From an uncultured Marvinbryantia sp. (GTDB lineage Bacteria; Bacillota; Clostridia; Lachnospirales; Lachnospiraceae), in NCBI GenBank assembly GCA_934394985.1, contig CAKRRF010000009.1, positions 8,642 through 72,641 of the forward strand: DNA of 64,000 nt, in the 5' to 3' direction. This document shows positions 17,528 to 27,058 of the stretch, piece by piece. The notes below the pieces were generated by a model, which was not told where the DNA came from, made no database searches, and saw nothing but the letters and a program-made list of their open reading frames with translations. The first letter of the stretch is position 1. Each line of letters begins with the position of its first letter. Both the position numbers and the translations under genes were made by a program.

Positions 17528-19342
17528 TTATGCATTTTCACCAAAAAGAGCTTCGAACTCTTGCTGTCCGATCTTTTCTTTTTCTATCAACAATGCTGCA
17601 CAGCGATGTAATACATCTATATGCTCTCTGATCAGTTCGGTTCCTTTTTCATGTGCGTCATCAATAAGGCGTTTCACTTCCTCATCAATGACAGCTGCCA
17701 TGGACTCGCTGAATCCTCTGGAATGTGCCAAATCTCTGCCGATAAAGACTTCCCCTTCATCGTTCCCATAATCAATCAGTCCTACCCGTTCTGACATACC
17801 ATACTGAGTTACCATGGCCTTTGCCAGCTGAGTAGCCTGCTTAATGTCCTGTGATGCTCCTGTCGTGATATCCCCGATAATCAGTTCTTCTGCAATACGT
17901 CCGCCCAGATCTACCATTAAAGTATCCAGCATCTTTCCCTTTGTCATAAACATCTCATCTTTTTCAGGAAGAGGCATCGTATAGCCTGCTGCCCCCATGC
18001 CGGTCGGTATAATCGATACTGTATGCACCGGTCCCACATTTGGAAGCAGATGGAATAACAATGCATGCCCTGCTTCATGATAAGCAGTAATCCGTTTTTC
18101 TTTATCAGAAATCAGGCGACTCTTCTTCTCTGCTCCGATGCCTACTTTTATAAACGCCTGCTGAATATCCTGCTGCTGAATATACGTACGTCCTGACTTT
18201 GCCGCCCAGATCGCAGCCTCATTCATCAGATTCTCCAGATCTGCCCCGGTAAATCCGGCTGTAGTTCTGGCAATATTCTCCAGGTTCACATCATCCCCCA
18301 GTGGTTTTTCCTTGGCGTGAACTCTCAGAATCTCTTCTCGCCCTTTTACATCAGGCTTTCCTACCCCAATCTTACGATCGAAACGTCCCGGTCTTAAAAT
18401 TGCCGGATCCAGAATATCCACACGGTTTGTTGCTGCCATAACAATGATGCCCTCATTCACGCCAAAGCCATCCATCTCTACCAGCAGCTGATTTAAAGTC
18501 TGCTCGCGTTCATCATGACCGCCTCCCATACCGGTTCCACGCCGTCTGGCCACTGCATCAATCTCATCAATAAACACAATGCATGGTGCATTCTTTTTTG
18601 CATCTTCAAACAGATCCCGGACACGGGAAGCACCCACACCTACAAACATTTCCACAAAATCTGAACCGGAAATACTGAAAAACGGCACTCCCGCCTCTCC
18701 TGCCACTGCTTTTGCCAGCAATGTCTTACCGGTACCAGGAGGTCCCACAAGAAGTACTCCTTTCGGGATACGTGCTCCCATTTTTGTGTACTTCTGCGGC
18801 TCTTTTAAGAAATCTACCAGTTCCTCCAGGTCTTCCTTTTCTTCCTGAAGACCTGCCACATCCTTAAATGTCTTTCTTCTGGCATCCGGCATAATCATCA
18901 TGGCACGGCTTTTTCCAAAATTCATCATCTTGTTATTTCCGCCGCCTGCCTGGCGATTCATCATGGTAAACAGGGAAATCATTACCACTGCCATGATCAG
19001 AGTCGGCAAAATACTGGTCATAAATACACTGGTCTGTTCCACATCATGAAGACAGGTGTCAACATCTGACTGACTTAATTCTTTCTGTGCTGCTGTCACA
19101 TCACTGACATTCAATGTCTGCCGGCTGCCGTCTGTCAGTGTCAGGGTCAGTCGTCCCGTCGGTACCTGACTGTTCTGATAAATATCCACGCGACTGATCT
19201 TTCCACTCTCCAGTTCTTCGCTGTATTCCTGATAGGTGATCGTCTGGTTATCTGACCAGCCGCCCCGAAAAGCATACAGCAGAAGCAGTACAATGGCAAT
19301 CGTCATAAAATAGATGCCAATTCCTTTTGAATTCCTACTCAA
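17528..19342 (-). CDS. ftsH: ATP-dependent zinc metalloprotease FtsH
   Basis: Membrane-bound AAA+ protease for quality control of membrane and regulatory proteins. The 604-residue protein has membrane helices at about 8-25 and 108-128, Walker A GPPGTGKT (200-207), Walker B IVFIDEID (256-262), the SRH region with RPGRFDR, and the zinc-protease motif HEAGH (422-426). Translation appears to begin at TTG 19342, nine bases after AAGGAG. It is downstream of tilS and hpt, the same order as in Bacillus subtilis, and is followed by a strong terminator. Confidence 0.98.
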   Translation of the reverse strand: MSRNSKGIGIYFMTIAIVLLLLYAFRGGWSDNQTITYQEYSEELESGKISRVDIYQNSQVPTGRLTLTLTDGSRQTLNVSDVTAAQKELSQSDVDTCLHDVEQTSVFMTSILPTLIMAVVMISLFTMMNRQAGGGNNKMMNFGKSRAMMIMPDARRKTFKDVAGLQEEKEDLEELVDFLKEPQKYTKMGARIPKGVLLVGPPGTGKTLLAKAVAGEAGVPFFSISGSDFVEMFVGVGASRVRDLFEDAKKNAPCIVFIDEIDAVARRRGTGMGGGHDEREQTLNQLLVEMDGFGVNEGIIVMAATNRVDILDPAILRPGRFDRKIGVGKPDVKGREEILRVHAKEKPLGDDVNLENIARTTAGFTGADLENLMNEAAIWAAKSGRTYIQQQDIQQAFIKVGIGAEKKSRLISDKEKRITAYHEAGHALLFHLLPNVGPVHTVSIIPTGMGAAGYTMPLPEKDEMFMTKGKMLDTLMVDLGGRIAEELIIGDITTGASQDIKQATQLAKAMVTQYGMSERVGLIDYGNDEGEVFIGRDLAHSRGFSESMAAVIDEEVKRLIDDAHEKGTELIREHIDVLHRCAALLIEKEKIGQQEFEALFGENA

Positions 19343-19363
19343 AAATATATTCTCCTTTCTTGC

Positions 19364-19891
19364 TTACTCCGTAAAGGAAAGTACGCCAATATAAGGCAGG
19401 TTACGATATCTCTGATCATAATCCAGGCCGTATCCCACTACAAATTCATCCGGAATCTCAAATCCCGTATAATCCACATTCACCTGCTTCACTCTTCTGT
19501 CTGGTTTATCCAGAAGTGTACAGAGTTTTAAGCTGGCAGGCTTTCTGGCGCTTAAGATCTCCAGAAGATAGCTTAATGTTCTTCCGGAATCAATGATATC
19601 TTCTATCACGATCACATTTTTCCCTTCCAGCGGTTCATCCAGGTCTTTTACCAGCTTTACCACCCCGCTGGACTTGGTGTCCGCTCCGTAACTGCTGCAA
19701 GACATAAAATCAATCGTTACCGGTACAGTAATTCTCTTTGCCAGTTCGCAGGTAAAGAAAATGCTTCCTTTTAAGATACAGATCAGATGTACTTCCTGCC
19801 CCGCATACTCTTCACTGATCTGCTTTCCCAGTTCCTCAATCCTCTTATCAACCTTTTCTTCTTCTATCAGGACACTGATATTTTCTGCCAT
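19364..19891 (-). CDS. hpt: Hypoxanthine phosphoribosyltransferase
   Basis: Purine salvage enzyme that makes IMP/GMP from hypoxanthine/guanine and PRPP. The 175-residue length and the PRPP-binding motif VIVIEDIIDSGRTL (residues 93-106), together with the SYGADTKSSG flexible-loop region, are diagnostic. The first 25 bases overlap the 3' end of tilS, and an AGGAGG-like GGAGG precedes ATG 19891 inside tilS, so expression is coupled. The tilS-hpt-ftsH order is conserved in many Firmicutes. Confidence 0.97.
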   Translation of the reverse strand: MAENISVLIEEEKVDKRIEELGKQISEEYAGQEVHLICILKGSIFFTCELAKRITVPVTIDFMSCSSYGADTKSSGVVKLVKDLDEPLEGKNVIVIEDIIDSGRTLSYLLEILSARKPASLKLCTLLDKPDRRVKQVNVDYTGFEIPDEFVVGYGLDYDQRYRNLPYIGVLSFTE

Positions 19892-21270
19892 GATACTGCC
19901 TCCTTATACGTAATTTCCAGTATTTCTTTTGTATCTTTTTCTACTTTGTATCCTTCGCTGATCCGGTAACCTGGCACCCAGAGTACCTCCTGCCCCATTG
20001 TCAGAAGCGGGATATATGCTCTCTCTTCTGCCGGAATTTTTTCTTCGGTAAAATAGGATTTTAGCTTTTTTCTGCCGCCCTGCCGGTTCACTGTCAGGAA
20101 ATCACCAGCCTGTCGCGTGCGAAGGTAAATACTCTTGGTTATTTTATCATAACTCAGCCATTTCGTATACTTATTTTGTGGAATTGACTGATTTTCATAA
20201 AAAATAATTCTGGTCGTAAATATGCCCCAGGGCGTCCTGGTGTCACCCGGAATCTTCAGCTTAATCGGTTCCGGCACCGTCTTCTCTTGTTTTTCTGCTG
20301 AAGCTTCTTCTATAATAATCTGATCAAATGCACGTCTGGCAGTCCATCCCCCCGGCAGCTGAATCTGTCTGCCTGACTGTTTTTCCTGTAATTCGCAAAT
20401 TGCCTGTATGTGCCCTCGCTGAATATCCTTCAGACCACACCCGGCCTCTTTCAGGCAATTACGCAGGATTCTTTCCTGAAAAAACTTTTTTTCTTCACAC
20501 AGTTTCTTCAAATCCACAACAGCCCGTCCCGGATGAATCTGTGTCATGTTCTCACAGGCATCACAAACCAGTCCCTGCAGGAACTCCCGTGTCTGCTGCA
20601 TTTCCGTTCCAAATTCTGCCAGGTGCTCCACAATCCCGGCATTTAACGTTTCCTGCATCTGTGGAAACAGCAGATTTCGTATCACATTCCGGGTATAATC
20701 CAGTTCCTGATTGGTACGGTCTTCTCTCCATGAAATATTTCTCTTCTTCAGCCAGGCTTCAATCTCTCTGCGACTGCACTCCAGCAGCGGACGGATAATC
20801 GTTTCCCGCACCGGCCGGATTCCTGTTGCTCCGTCCAGACCGCTTCCCCTTGCCAGATTCCACAGAATCGTCTCTGCCTGGTCATTCTGATTGTGGGCTA
20901 CTGCAATTTTCCCTGCATGCCAGACTTTTTGAACCTGACTAAAAATCTGGTATCTGGCTATCCTCCCGGCTTCCTCTTCCGATATTTTTTGTTCTGCTGC
21001 CATTGTAGGAATATCCACAGAAACACATTCATATTCTACTCCCAGTGTTTCGCAGAGTCCCTTCACATATTCCGCATCCTGCAGACTTTCTTCCCCACGA
21101 ATCCCATGCTCCACATGTACTGCTTTCATGGCAAAATCCATCTGCTTCTGATATTCCAGAAGTACCAGAAGCAGGCAGACAGAATCTGCTCCTCCTGATA
21201 CACCCACCAGTATCCGGTCTCCCGGCTGAATCATATGATATTTTTCAATTAACTGAAATGCTTTTTGCAT
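19867..21270 (-). CDS. tilS: tRNA(Ile)-lysidine synthase TilS
   Basis: Converts cytidine 34 of tRNA-Ile(CAU) to lysidine, needed to read AUA. The 467-residue protein has the N-type ATP pyrophosphatase P-loop SGGADS at about 25-30, the HVEHGIRGEES segment, the NQNDQAETILWNLARGSGLDG stretch of the TilS family, and a C-terminal substrate-binding domain. ATG 21270 is preceded by AGGAGAG. It lies between spoIIE and hpt, as in Bacillus. Confidence 0.96.
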   Translation of the reverse strand: MQKAFQLIEKYHMIQPGDRILVGVSGGADSVCLLLVLLEYQKQMDFAMKAVHVEHGIRGEESLQDAEYVKGLCETLGVEYECVSVDIPTMAAEQKISEEEAGRIARYQIFSQVQKVWHAGKIAVAHNQNDQAETILWNLARGSGLDGATGIRPVRETIIRPLLECSRREIEAWLKKRNISWREDRTNQELDYTRNVIRNLLFPQMQETLNAGIVEHLAEFGTEMQQTREFLQGLVCDACENMTQIHPGRAVVDLKKLCEEKKFFQERILRNCLKEAGCGLKDIQRGHIQAICELQEKQSGRQIQLPGGWTARRAFDQIIIEEASAEKQEKTVPEPIKLKIPGDTRTPWGIFTTRIIFYENQSIPQNKYTKWLSYDKITKSIYLRTRQAGDFLTVNRQGGRKKLKSYFTEEKIPAEERAYIPLLTMGQEVLWVPGYRISEGYKVEKDTKEILEITYKEAVSWQKISVS

Positions 21271-21380
21271 TGCGCTCTCCTGCTACTTTGCTGTGGAACG
21301 CATCTTTTTATCCGATTCGATACCGCAGCGTTTTTCTTCTCTCCTCACTATAATGAATTTATCTGCAAAAAGCAACTCTT

Positions 21381-22763
21381 TCATTTTCTCCAGAAGCCAC
21401 CGGCCAGGATCGTCATGTCATCCAAAATGCCATCCTGGCAAAATTCCAGCACCTGATCCAGTAAAAGCTGAGCCGATTCTGCCGGATTGTCATTTGTCAG
21501 GCTATTGATAAAATACTTCATCATATGTTCCCCTTCACCGGGCGGCAGTGCATCCAGTACTCCATCCGATACCAGAAATACCATATCTCCGTTTTCCAGA
21601 CGTACTTCCTTCGTTTCAACATCAGCTTCCCGAAACACACCCATTGGAAGACTGGTGGAACGAATTACTTCCACGTTCTCCTCTTTTCGGATAAATGTAG
21701 CTGCGGCCCCCACTTTCATCAGCCTGCCTTTTCCCTGATACAGATTAATTTCCAGCAAATCCAGTGTCGAATATCTGCACACGCCCCGCTGCAGCACCAT
21801 AGAGGAGTGAATCATCTTCACTGCCGTCTCTGCGGTAAATCCTGCTTCCAGAAATTGCTCCACCAGTTCAATAATGGTCTGGCTCTCCTGACTGGCCTCC
21901 ACGCCTTTTCCCATTCCATCTGAGACAGCCATCACTACCTGTCCATGATTGCTGTTGAGAATTGCATAATTATCACCAGATGAAACCTGACCGCTGCATT
22001 TTGCCGCTGCATACCCGGTCAGCATATAATATCGGGTTTCTTCTACAAAATGAATACTGCACCAGTCTTTTCCGATCATAAGTCGGCTGTCTCGTTCCGG
22101 TACCATAGATCTTCCATAACTCTCTGTCAGAATATCCGCCACCTGACCAACCGGCACGGTCCCTCTGCGGCAGCATAATGTCAGGATCATTTCCGGATGA
22201 CCGGTCACACCACGCAGAATTCCCATGTCCTTTACCAGGATACGATGCATTCTCAGCATTACTTTCAGCTTCTGTTCCAGATTTCCCTGCAAGGGTTCTG
22301 CGCGATAAGCTGTACAGGCAATTTCTTTAATAATCGCTGCTGTCTGTTGCAGTTGTCCGGCTACAGCCGCCCGGTTTTCCATCATCCGATTTGTCCACAG
22401 CATGTTCAGCCTTGCCCGAAGAAATCCGCGCTCCAATTCTTCCCGAAAGCTTCTCCCTTTTACGCAAAACTGATACCATTCTTTCTCTGCATCCGATATC
22501 GGTTCCTGCCCTTCTTCAATCATCTGAAGCAAACGATAAGCCAGTTTCCAGGTTTTCTCCTGTTCCCTGATCCAGCAGATCTGTTTTTTCCCACAGGAAA
22601 CACATACCTTTTCTCTCACTGTTTCAAATATTTCCTGAATGTCTTCCTCATTCAGCCGTTCTTTCTTCTCCGGCATCTCTCTGAATATTTCCGCTAACTG
22701 GCGAAAGGATTCCGCATATCTTTCGATTCTGTCTCTTTCGATCAAACCTGTCCACTCATCCAT
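21381..22763 (-). CDS. spoIIE: SpoIIE-type PP2C serine phosphatase (short form)
   Basis: A 460-residue protein ending in a PP2C-like phosphatase domain (about 230-458) with the metal-site motif SDGMGKG and the GDMVFLVSDGVLD stretch. SpoIIE dephosphorylates the anti-anti-sigma factor SpoIIAA to release sigma-F in the forespore. Synteny with tilS-hpt-ftsH supports the assignment. Bacillus SpoIIE is about 830 residues with ten membrane helices; here the membrane region is absent. The gene starts at an ATG with GAGGGG upstream, and the 150 bases before it contain no further coding frame. Residues 54-63 hold a Cys-x2-Cys-x5-Cys pattern in the regulatory region. A different PP2C phosphatase is possible but less likely. 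Confidence 0.82.
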   Translation of the reverse strand: MDEWTGLIERDRIERYAESFRQLAEIFREMPEKKERLNEEDIQEIFETVREKVCVSCGKKQICWIREQEKTWKLAYRLLQMIEEGQEPISDAEKEWYQFCVKGRSFREELERGFLRARLNMLWTNRMMENRAAVAGQLQQTAAIIKEIACTAYRAEPLQGNLEQKLKVMLRMHRILVKDMGILRGVTGHPEMILTLCCRRGTVPVGQVADILTESYGRSMVPERDSRLMIGKDWCSIHFVEETRYYMLTGYAAAKCSGQVSSGDNYAILNSNHGQVVMAVSDGMGKGVEASQESQTIIELVEQFLEAGFTAETAVKMIHSSMVLQRGVCRYSTLDLLEINLYQGKGRLMKVGAAATFIRKEENVEVIRSTSLPMGVFREADVETKEVRLENGDMVFLVSDGVLDALPPGEGEHMMKYFINSLTNDNPAESAQLLLDQVLEFCQDGILDDMTILAGGFWRK

Positions 22764-22861
22764 AGGGATCCCCTCTCATATAAGGTGCGTCCTGAGGTCC
22801 TTCTTCTCTCTGTGAAGTCACAGACAGCATCAGGCCTTTTGACACTATAATCCCAGTATAT

Positions 22862-22902
22862 AAAAAATCCTGCGCAGTTTTTGTCAAAACTCTGCGCAGG
22901 AT
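22862..22902 (-). terminator. Terminator of the ribU-creatininase operon
   Basis: On the minus strand ATCCTGCGCAG, a 14-base loop, CTGCGCAGGAT and a TTTTTT run lie 11 bases beyond the creatininase-family gene: a textbook intrinsic terminator. Confidence 0.9.
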
Positions 22903-22912
22903 CAGAACTATC

Positions 22913-23707
22913 TCAATTCTTCCAGTTTCGGATTTCTAAAAGCCCCGGGATCAGTACTTTTGCACTGGTGCGAAGAATGATCTCACCTTTTTCTGCCGTA
23001 GCACCTGATGGATCTCCTCCTATCCCAATCGGTCTGCCGTCTTCTGTTTTCCAGTCTTCCGATACCCATCCAATGGATACCGCTCCATAGGGCAGCAACG
23101 TCTGATTATTCATAAACGCCTCTGGCTGTCCGGCTTCTGAAGTATCCAGTTTCACCAGACTTTCATCTACAGCCATCACCATAGAGGTCTCCATCTCACC
23201 GCCATGAAAATCCCATTTATTACCTTCTGAAATGGTAGCCTTCACATCTGGATGTCCAAAGGCTCCGGATGATAAGATAAACGGGGATATTCCCAGTTCG
23301 CTTCTCAGTTCCCGACTGAGAATCTGTACTATCGGTGCATTCCCCCCATGGCATACCAGAAACGCAATTTTCTGAAATCCATGATGTGCCAGACTGACAC
23401 AGATATCATATAACATATGGTAATATGTATCCGGTTTAAAGGTAATGGATCCACAAAAATTCCTGTGTTCGGTACTTAAGCCCACCGGAATCACCGGAAA
23501 TGCCAGAATCGGGCAATCCTTTTCCCCGGCAGCCTCCAATTCTTCTCCCAGATATTTTACCATTGCCTCTGCTATGATATCATCTGTCCCAAGAGGCGCC
23601 TGATTGCCATGCTGCTCCAAAGCCCCAAGGGGAATCAATATAATTGTCTCTTTTTTATCTACCTGTTCCATCTCCAGACGGGTCAGTTCTCTATAATTAC
23701 GGATCAT
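22913..23707 (-). CDS. Creatininase-family metal-dependent amidohydrolase
   Basis: A 264-residue protein of the creatininase / MftE / ArfB family. The metal-binding residues are recognisable: Glu31 and His33 in LEQHG, Asp42 in GTDD, His120 in CHGGN and Glu171 in HGGEMETS. Family members hydrolyse amide bonds in small ring or formamide compounds; ArfB deformylates an archaeal flavin precursor. Its ATG overlaps the ribU stop (ATGA, four bases), so it is translated with the riboflavin transporter from an FMN-riboswitch mRNA. A flavin-related amide hydrolysis is therefore a reasonable inference. The substrate is not shown. Confidence 0.85.
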   Translation of the reverse strand: MIRNYRELTRLEMEQVDKKETIILIPLGALEQHGNQAPLGTDDIIAEAMVKYLGEELEAAGEKDCPILAFPVIPVGLSTEHRNFCGSITFKPDTYYHMLYDICVSLAHHGFQKIAFLVCHGGNAPIVQILSRELRSELGISPFILSSGAFGHPDVKATISEGNKWDFHGGEMETSMVMAVDESLVKLDTSEAGQPEAFMNNQTLLPYGAVSIGWVSEDWKTEDGRPIGIGGDPSGATAEKGEIILRTSAKVLIPGLLEIRNWKN

Positions 23708-24321
23708 GCTTCCACTGCTTTCTTTACAAAGCTGACTTTATGAATTCGCTCATACAGCAGATATCCTGCAACGCAGTTCAGTCCGATCTTGATTACGTTA
23801 AACGGAATCGTTGCGAGAACAATAAAGGATGTCAGATTTGTGATTGATGGATTTACTGCAGCCACCATCTGAATTACCTGATCCAGCGGAAGTTCCATTG
23901 CTTTTGCATACAGCGGCAGTGTAATGCAGGCATTACAGAAGCAGGCAAATACCGTACGAATCACCACGCTGGATACCATGGAAACCACTGCTGCTTTTCT
24001 GTTCTTTCCCATTTTCTTATACACCAGCCACATTGGAATCACAAACAATGCAATACCAATCAGATTGGCAAATTCACCTACATACATGGTGTTTGTTCCC
24101 ACTGTTACCAGCTTAATCAGGATCTTGATCACTTCCACTGCAGCAGCAGATGCCGGTCCCATAAGAAACAGTGCAATGATTGATGGAATATCACTAAAGT
24201 CCAGCTTGTAGAATGGCGGCATCATCGGTACCGAAATCTCCAGAGACATCAGTGCCCCTGCCAGTGCTGCCAGCATTGCTGTGTAAATCAATTTTTGTGT
24301 GCTCCATTTTTTCTTTTCCAT
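23704..24321 (-). CDS. ribU: ECF transporter S component for riboflavin (RibU)
   Basis: A 205-residue membrane protein with about six helices, the substrate-specific component of an energy-coupling-factor vitamin transporter. The family features include the N-terminal helix with LAALAGALM, the region PPFYKLDFSDIPSIIALF and the ALFVIP stretch. The FMN riboswitch in front (24551-24664) identifies riboflavin as the vitamin. The shared EcfT/EcfA subunits are not in this window. It is co-transcribed and translationally coupled with the creatininase-family gene. Confidence 0.94.
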   Translation of the reverse strand: MEKKKWSTQKLIYTAMLAALAGALMSLEISVPMMPPFYKLDFSDIPSIIALFLMGPASAAAVEVIKILIKLVTVGTNTMYVGEFANLIGIALFVIPMWLVYKKMGKNRKAAVVSMVSSVVIRTVFACFCNACITLPLYAKAMELPLDQVIQMVAAVNPSITNLTSFIVLATIPFNVIKIGLNCVAGYLLYERIHKVSFVKKAVEA

Positions 24322-24464
24322 TTCTTTTTCCTCCAGTTTTCTATTATGAGCAGAATTTGATTACAGCGATTGCTTCGTGCTGCGCACAGGTAGGCTCAGC
24401 CCCTTTGACACTGTAATTCATATAAATCCCGGAAAGATATGTGGTTCTGTCAGATATCGAAAAC

Positions 24465-24495
24465 AAAAAATCTCAGGTTCCGGGGAACCTGAGAT
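24465..24495 (-). terminator. FMN riboswitch expression-platform terminator
   Basis: On the minus strand ATCTCAGGTTC, a short loop, GAACCTGAGAT and TTTTTT form a strong terminator between the aptamer and ribU. Ligand-bound aptamer should favour it, giving repression by FMN. Confidence 0.88.
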
Positions 24496-24550
24496 CTTAT
24501 TTTTCAATTCTGATATTACATGACCAATCCGCCATGTATCCATACTTGAA

Positions 24551-24664
24551 TCATCTTCTCTCATCCAGACTATACTGTCGGTACCGGAATCTCACCGGTT
24601 CAGCTGCTCTCACACAGTTCGCGGACTATACCGCCGGTAGGGAATTACACCCTGCCCCGAAGAA
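24551..24664 (-). ncRNA. FMN riboswitch (RFN element)
   Basis: On the minus strand the conserved RFN blocks are present in order: the CTTCGGGGCAGGGTG start, AATTCCCTACCGGCGG, TATAGTCC, GTGAGAGC, AGCTGAACCGGTGA, GATTCCGGTACCGAC and AGTATAGTCTGGATGAGAG. The two ends pair to form the P1 stem. It senses FMN and controls ribU and the creatininase-family gene through the terminator at 24465-24495. The remaining parts of the 494-base gene gap hold only the leader and promoter. Confidence 0.97.
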
Positions 24665-24688
24665 TTTATTCTATTCTGTTCTGCACTT

Positions 24689-24717
24689 AAGATAGCACAA
24701 TGAAGTAGATCTGTCAA
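24689..24717 (-). promoter_or_regulatory. Promoter of the FMN riboswitch operon
   Basis: On the minus strand TTGACA (24712-24717), 17 bases, TATCTT (24689-24694), with the aptamer starting about 25 bases downstream. Confidence 0.75.
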
Positions 24718-24742
24718 CTGACTTTTGGCAATTACACGAAAC

Positions 24743-24781
24743 AGAATGCACCATCTCAGGCATGTGAAATGGCGCATTCGC
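24743..24781 (-). terminator. Weak hairpin downstream of the phosphohexomutase gene
   Basis: GAATGCACCAT and ATGGCGCATTC form an 11-base stem with one mismatch about 35 bases past the gene end. The T tract on the minus strand is short, so termination may be partial. Confidence 0.45.
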
Positions 24782-24815
24782 ACGTTCATCTACTTTATAT
24801 GTATCTCTATATTTT

Positions 24816-26498
24816 TTATGCAAACAATGGCTTTAATGCCTCTGCCAGCTTGTCTTTCTGTGCCTGTGCCTCTGACAGATCTTTACCAAGTGTAGTGAAA
24901 TAGGTCTTGATCTTTGGTTCGGTTCCGGATGGACGAACCACTACAGTCGCACCACCTTCCAGCGCATAGATCAGTACATTGGCTGCCGGAAGTCCGGTCT
25001 CTTCCGGCTTCTTATAATCGGTAACCTTCGTTACTGCGTATCCTGCGAATTCTGTCGGTGGGTTGTCACGAAGCTGCTGCATGATACCAGCCATTTTGTC
25101 CATTCCGGTCAGACCCGGGAATTCGTAGCTGTCTACCTTGTTCAGGTAACGGCCATACTGTGCGTAGATCTCTTCCAGACGCTGTTTCAGGGAGCTTCCG
25201 ATGCTGCGGTAGTAAGCTGCCATTTCGCAGATCAGCATAGAACCGATAACGGCATCTTTATCACGTACATATGGGCCGGCCAGATATCCGTAGCTCTCTT
25301 CAAATCCGAAGATAAAACGGTCTACTTCGCCTGCTGCCTCCAGCTGTGCGATCTGATCACCGATCCACTTAAATCCGGTCAGTACGTTTCTCATCTCTAC
25401 ACCGTAATGAGCTGCTACAGCATCTGCCAGTGGTGTGGATACGATGGATTTTACTGCTACTGCTCTTTCCGGCAATGTACCTTTTTCAATTCTTCCTGCA
25501 CAGATATAATCCAAAAGAAGAACACCTACTTCGTTTCCGCTTACCAGTTCATAAGAGCCATCCGGGCACTTCATGGCGATACCTACACGGTCTGCGTCTG
25601 GATCCGTAGCCAGCATCAGATCTGCACCGGTTTCTTTTGCCAGTTCCAGACCTTTTTCCAGTGCTGCAAAAATCTCCGGATTCGGATAACTGCATGTCGT
25701 AAAATATCCGTTCGGATATTCCTGTTCCGGTACAATGGTAATATCAGTAATACCGATATCCTTTAAGACCTGTGTTACCGGTACCAGACCCGATCCGTTC
25801 AGCGGGCTGTATACCAGCTTCAGTCCTGCGGTCTTGCAAAGTCCCGGACGAACCTGGCGGGATTCAATGGCTTCGTAAAGTGCCTTCTTGCAGTCATCTC
25901 CTACGAAACGAATCAGTCCCTGTTCCACACCTTCTGCAAAGGATACATATTTTGCACCATTCAGTACATCTGTCTTCTGAATCTCGTCATATACAATGGC
26001 AGCTGCATCGTCCGTCATCTGGCAGCCATCTGGTCCATAAGCCTTATAACCATTATACTGCGCCGGGTTATGGGATGCAGTCACCATAATACCTGCATTA
26101 CACTGATAGTAACGTGTCGCAAAAGACAGTGCCGGTACCGGCATCAGTGCATCATAGATTCTTACCTTAATACCATTGGCAGCCAGCACACCTGCTGCTG
26201 TCTTCGCAAATACATCACTCTTCAGACGGCTGTCATAGCTGATCGCTACTGTCTGAGTACCTCCTTGTGTCTTTACCCAGTTTGCCAGGCCCTGTGTGGC
26301 CTGACGCACTACATAAATATTCATCCGGTTCGTTCCTGCGCCAAGTACTCCACGCAATCCGGCCGTACCAAACTTTAAGGCAACGGCAAACCGCTCTTTG
26401 ATTTCATTTTCATTATCCCTGATTTTTGTAAGTTCCGGCTTTAAGTCAGCATCTTCCAGGTCCGCAGCAAGCCAACGTTCGTATTCATTTCGATACAT
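24816..26498 (-). CDS. pgcA: Phosphoglucomutase / phospho-sugar mutase
   Basis: Interconverts glucose-6- and glucose-1-phosphate (possibly also mannose phosphates). The 560-residue protein is an alpha-D-phosphohexomutase. The catalytic serine loop TASHNP lies near 145, the magnesium-binding DPDADRVG near 300, the sugar-binding GFEESYG near 400, and the phosphate-binding RPSGTEPKIK near 520. The start is ATG 26498, eight bases after AGGAG; a GTG at 26507 lies inside that ribosome site and is unlikely. It is transcribed alone, after a terminator that closes the upstream unit. Confidence 0.93.
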   Translation of the reverse strand: MYRNEYERWLAADLEDADLKPELTKIRDNENEIKERFAVALKFGTAGLRGVLGAGTNRMNIYVVRQATQGLANWVKTQGGTQTVAISYDSRLKSDVFAKTAAGVLAANGIKVRIYDALMPVPALSFATRYYQCNAGIMVTASHNPAQYNGYKAYGPDGCQMTDDAAAIVYDEIQKTDVLNGAKYVSFAEGVEQGLIRFVGDDCKKALYEAIESRQVRPGLCKTAGLKLVYSPLNGSGLVPVTQVLKDIGITDITIVPEQEYPNGYFTTCSYPNPEIFAALEKGLELAKETGADLMLATDPDADRVGIAMKCPDGSYELVSGNEVGVLLLDYICAGRIEKGTLPERAVAVKSIVSTPLADAVAAHYGVEMRNVLTGFKWIGDQIAQLEAAGEVDRFIFGFEESYGYLAGPYVRDKDAVIGSMLICEMAAYYRSIGSSLKQRLEEIYAQYGRYLNKVDSYEFPGLTGMDKMAGIMQQLRDNPPTEFAGYAVTKVTDYKKPEETGLPAANVLIYALEGGATVVVRPSGTEPKIKTYFTTLGKDLSEAQAQKDKLAEALKPLFA

Positions 26499-26624
26499 TT
26501 TTACCACTCCTACCTTTGTTTTTTCTACAAAATTTGTTCAATTTGACAAATTTCCAATTTAACTATACCCCTTTTCCACCTTCCTGTCAATTAGTTACAA
26601 CTACTGTTTTTAAATTCCCATACC

Positions 26625-26664
26625 AAAAAAAGGATACCCTGCATTTACGCAGAATATCCTTTTT
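26625..26664 (-). terminator. Terminator of the trpS-HPt unit
   Basis: AAAAAGGATA ... TATCCTTTTT arms enclose an inner CTGC/GCAG hairpin. On the minus strand it is followed by TTTTTT, 20 bases after the HPt gene. Confidence 0.85.
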
Positions 26665-26683
26665 ATCAGTTCCTGTCATCTTT

Positions 26684-27040
26684 TTACAGTTCTGCCTGAT
26701 ATGTCTCAATAGCCTGAACAGTCCGGTCATAGGATTCCAGTACCTTCTGATATAGTACCTCATCTGCTGGCTCTGTACATGGACGAAGCTGCTCTGTCAG
26801 TTCTGACGTACGCTCCATCAACTCTGTAAAAGCCAGATTTGCGGCCACACCCTTCAACGTATGAGCTCCACGGAAAGATTCCTGTATGTTGCCTTCTGTC
26901 ACTGCGGTTTTCAGGCTGTCCATGGTAGGATCTCCCGGGAACTTCAATACGAACTTCTCAATCAGTGTATCCATGGCCAGTCTGGATCTGACATCGTCAT
27001 AATCCCCATGTAACTTCTCATAGCATTCCTGCAGGGTCAT
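26684..27040 (-). CDS. Orphan HPt-domain phosphotransfer protein
   Basis: A 118-residue single-domain histidine phosphotransfer protein. The four-helix HPt signature FRGAHTLKGVAANL carries the phosphorylatable His at about residue 60. Such domains relay phosphate between hybrid histidine kinases and response regulators. No kinase or regulator gene is near, so the partner is unknown. ATG 27040 is chosen because GAGG stands nine bases upstream; the frame extends five codons further to a GTG without better support. It follows trpS by 18 bases and shares its terminator. Confidence 0.82.
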   Translation of the reverse strand: MTLQECYEKLHGDYDDVRSRLAMDTLIEKFVLKFPGDPTMDSLKTAVTEGNIQESFRGAHTLKGVAANLAFTELMERTSELTEQLRPCTEPADEVLYQKVLESYDRTVQAIETYQAEL

Positions 27041-27058
27041 TATTTTGTTCCTCACTTT

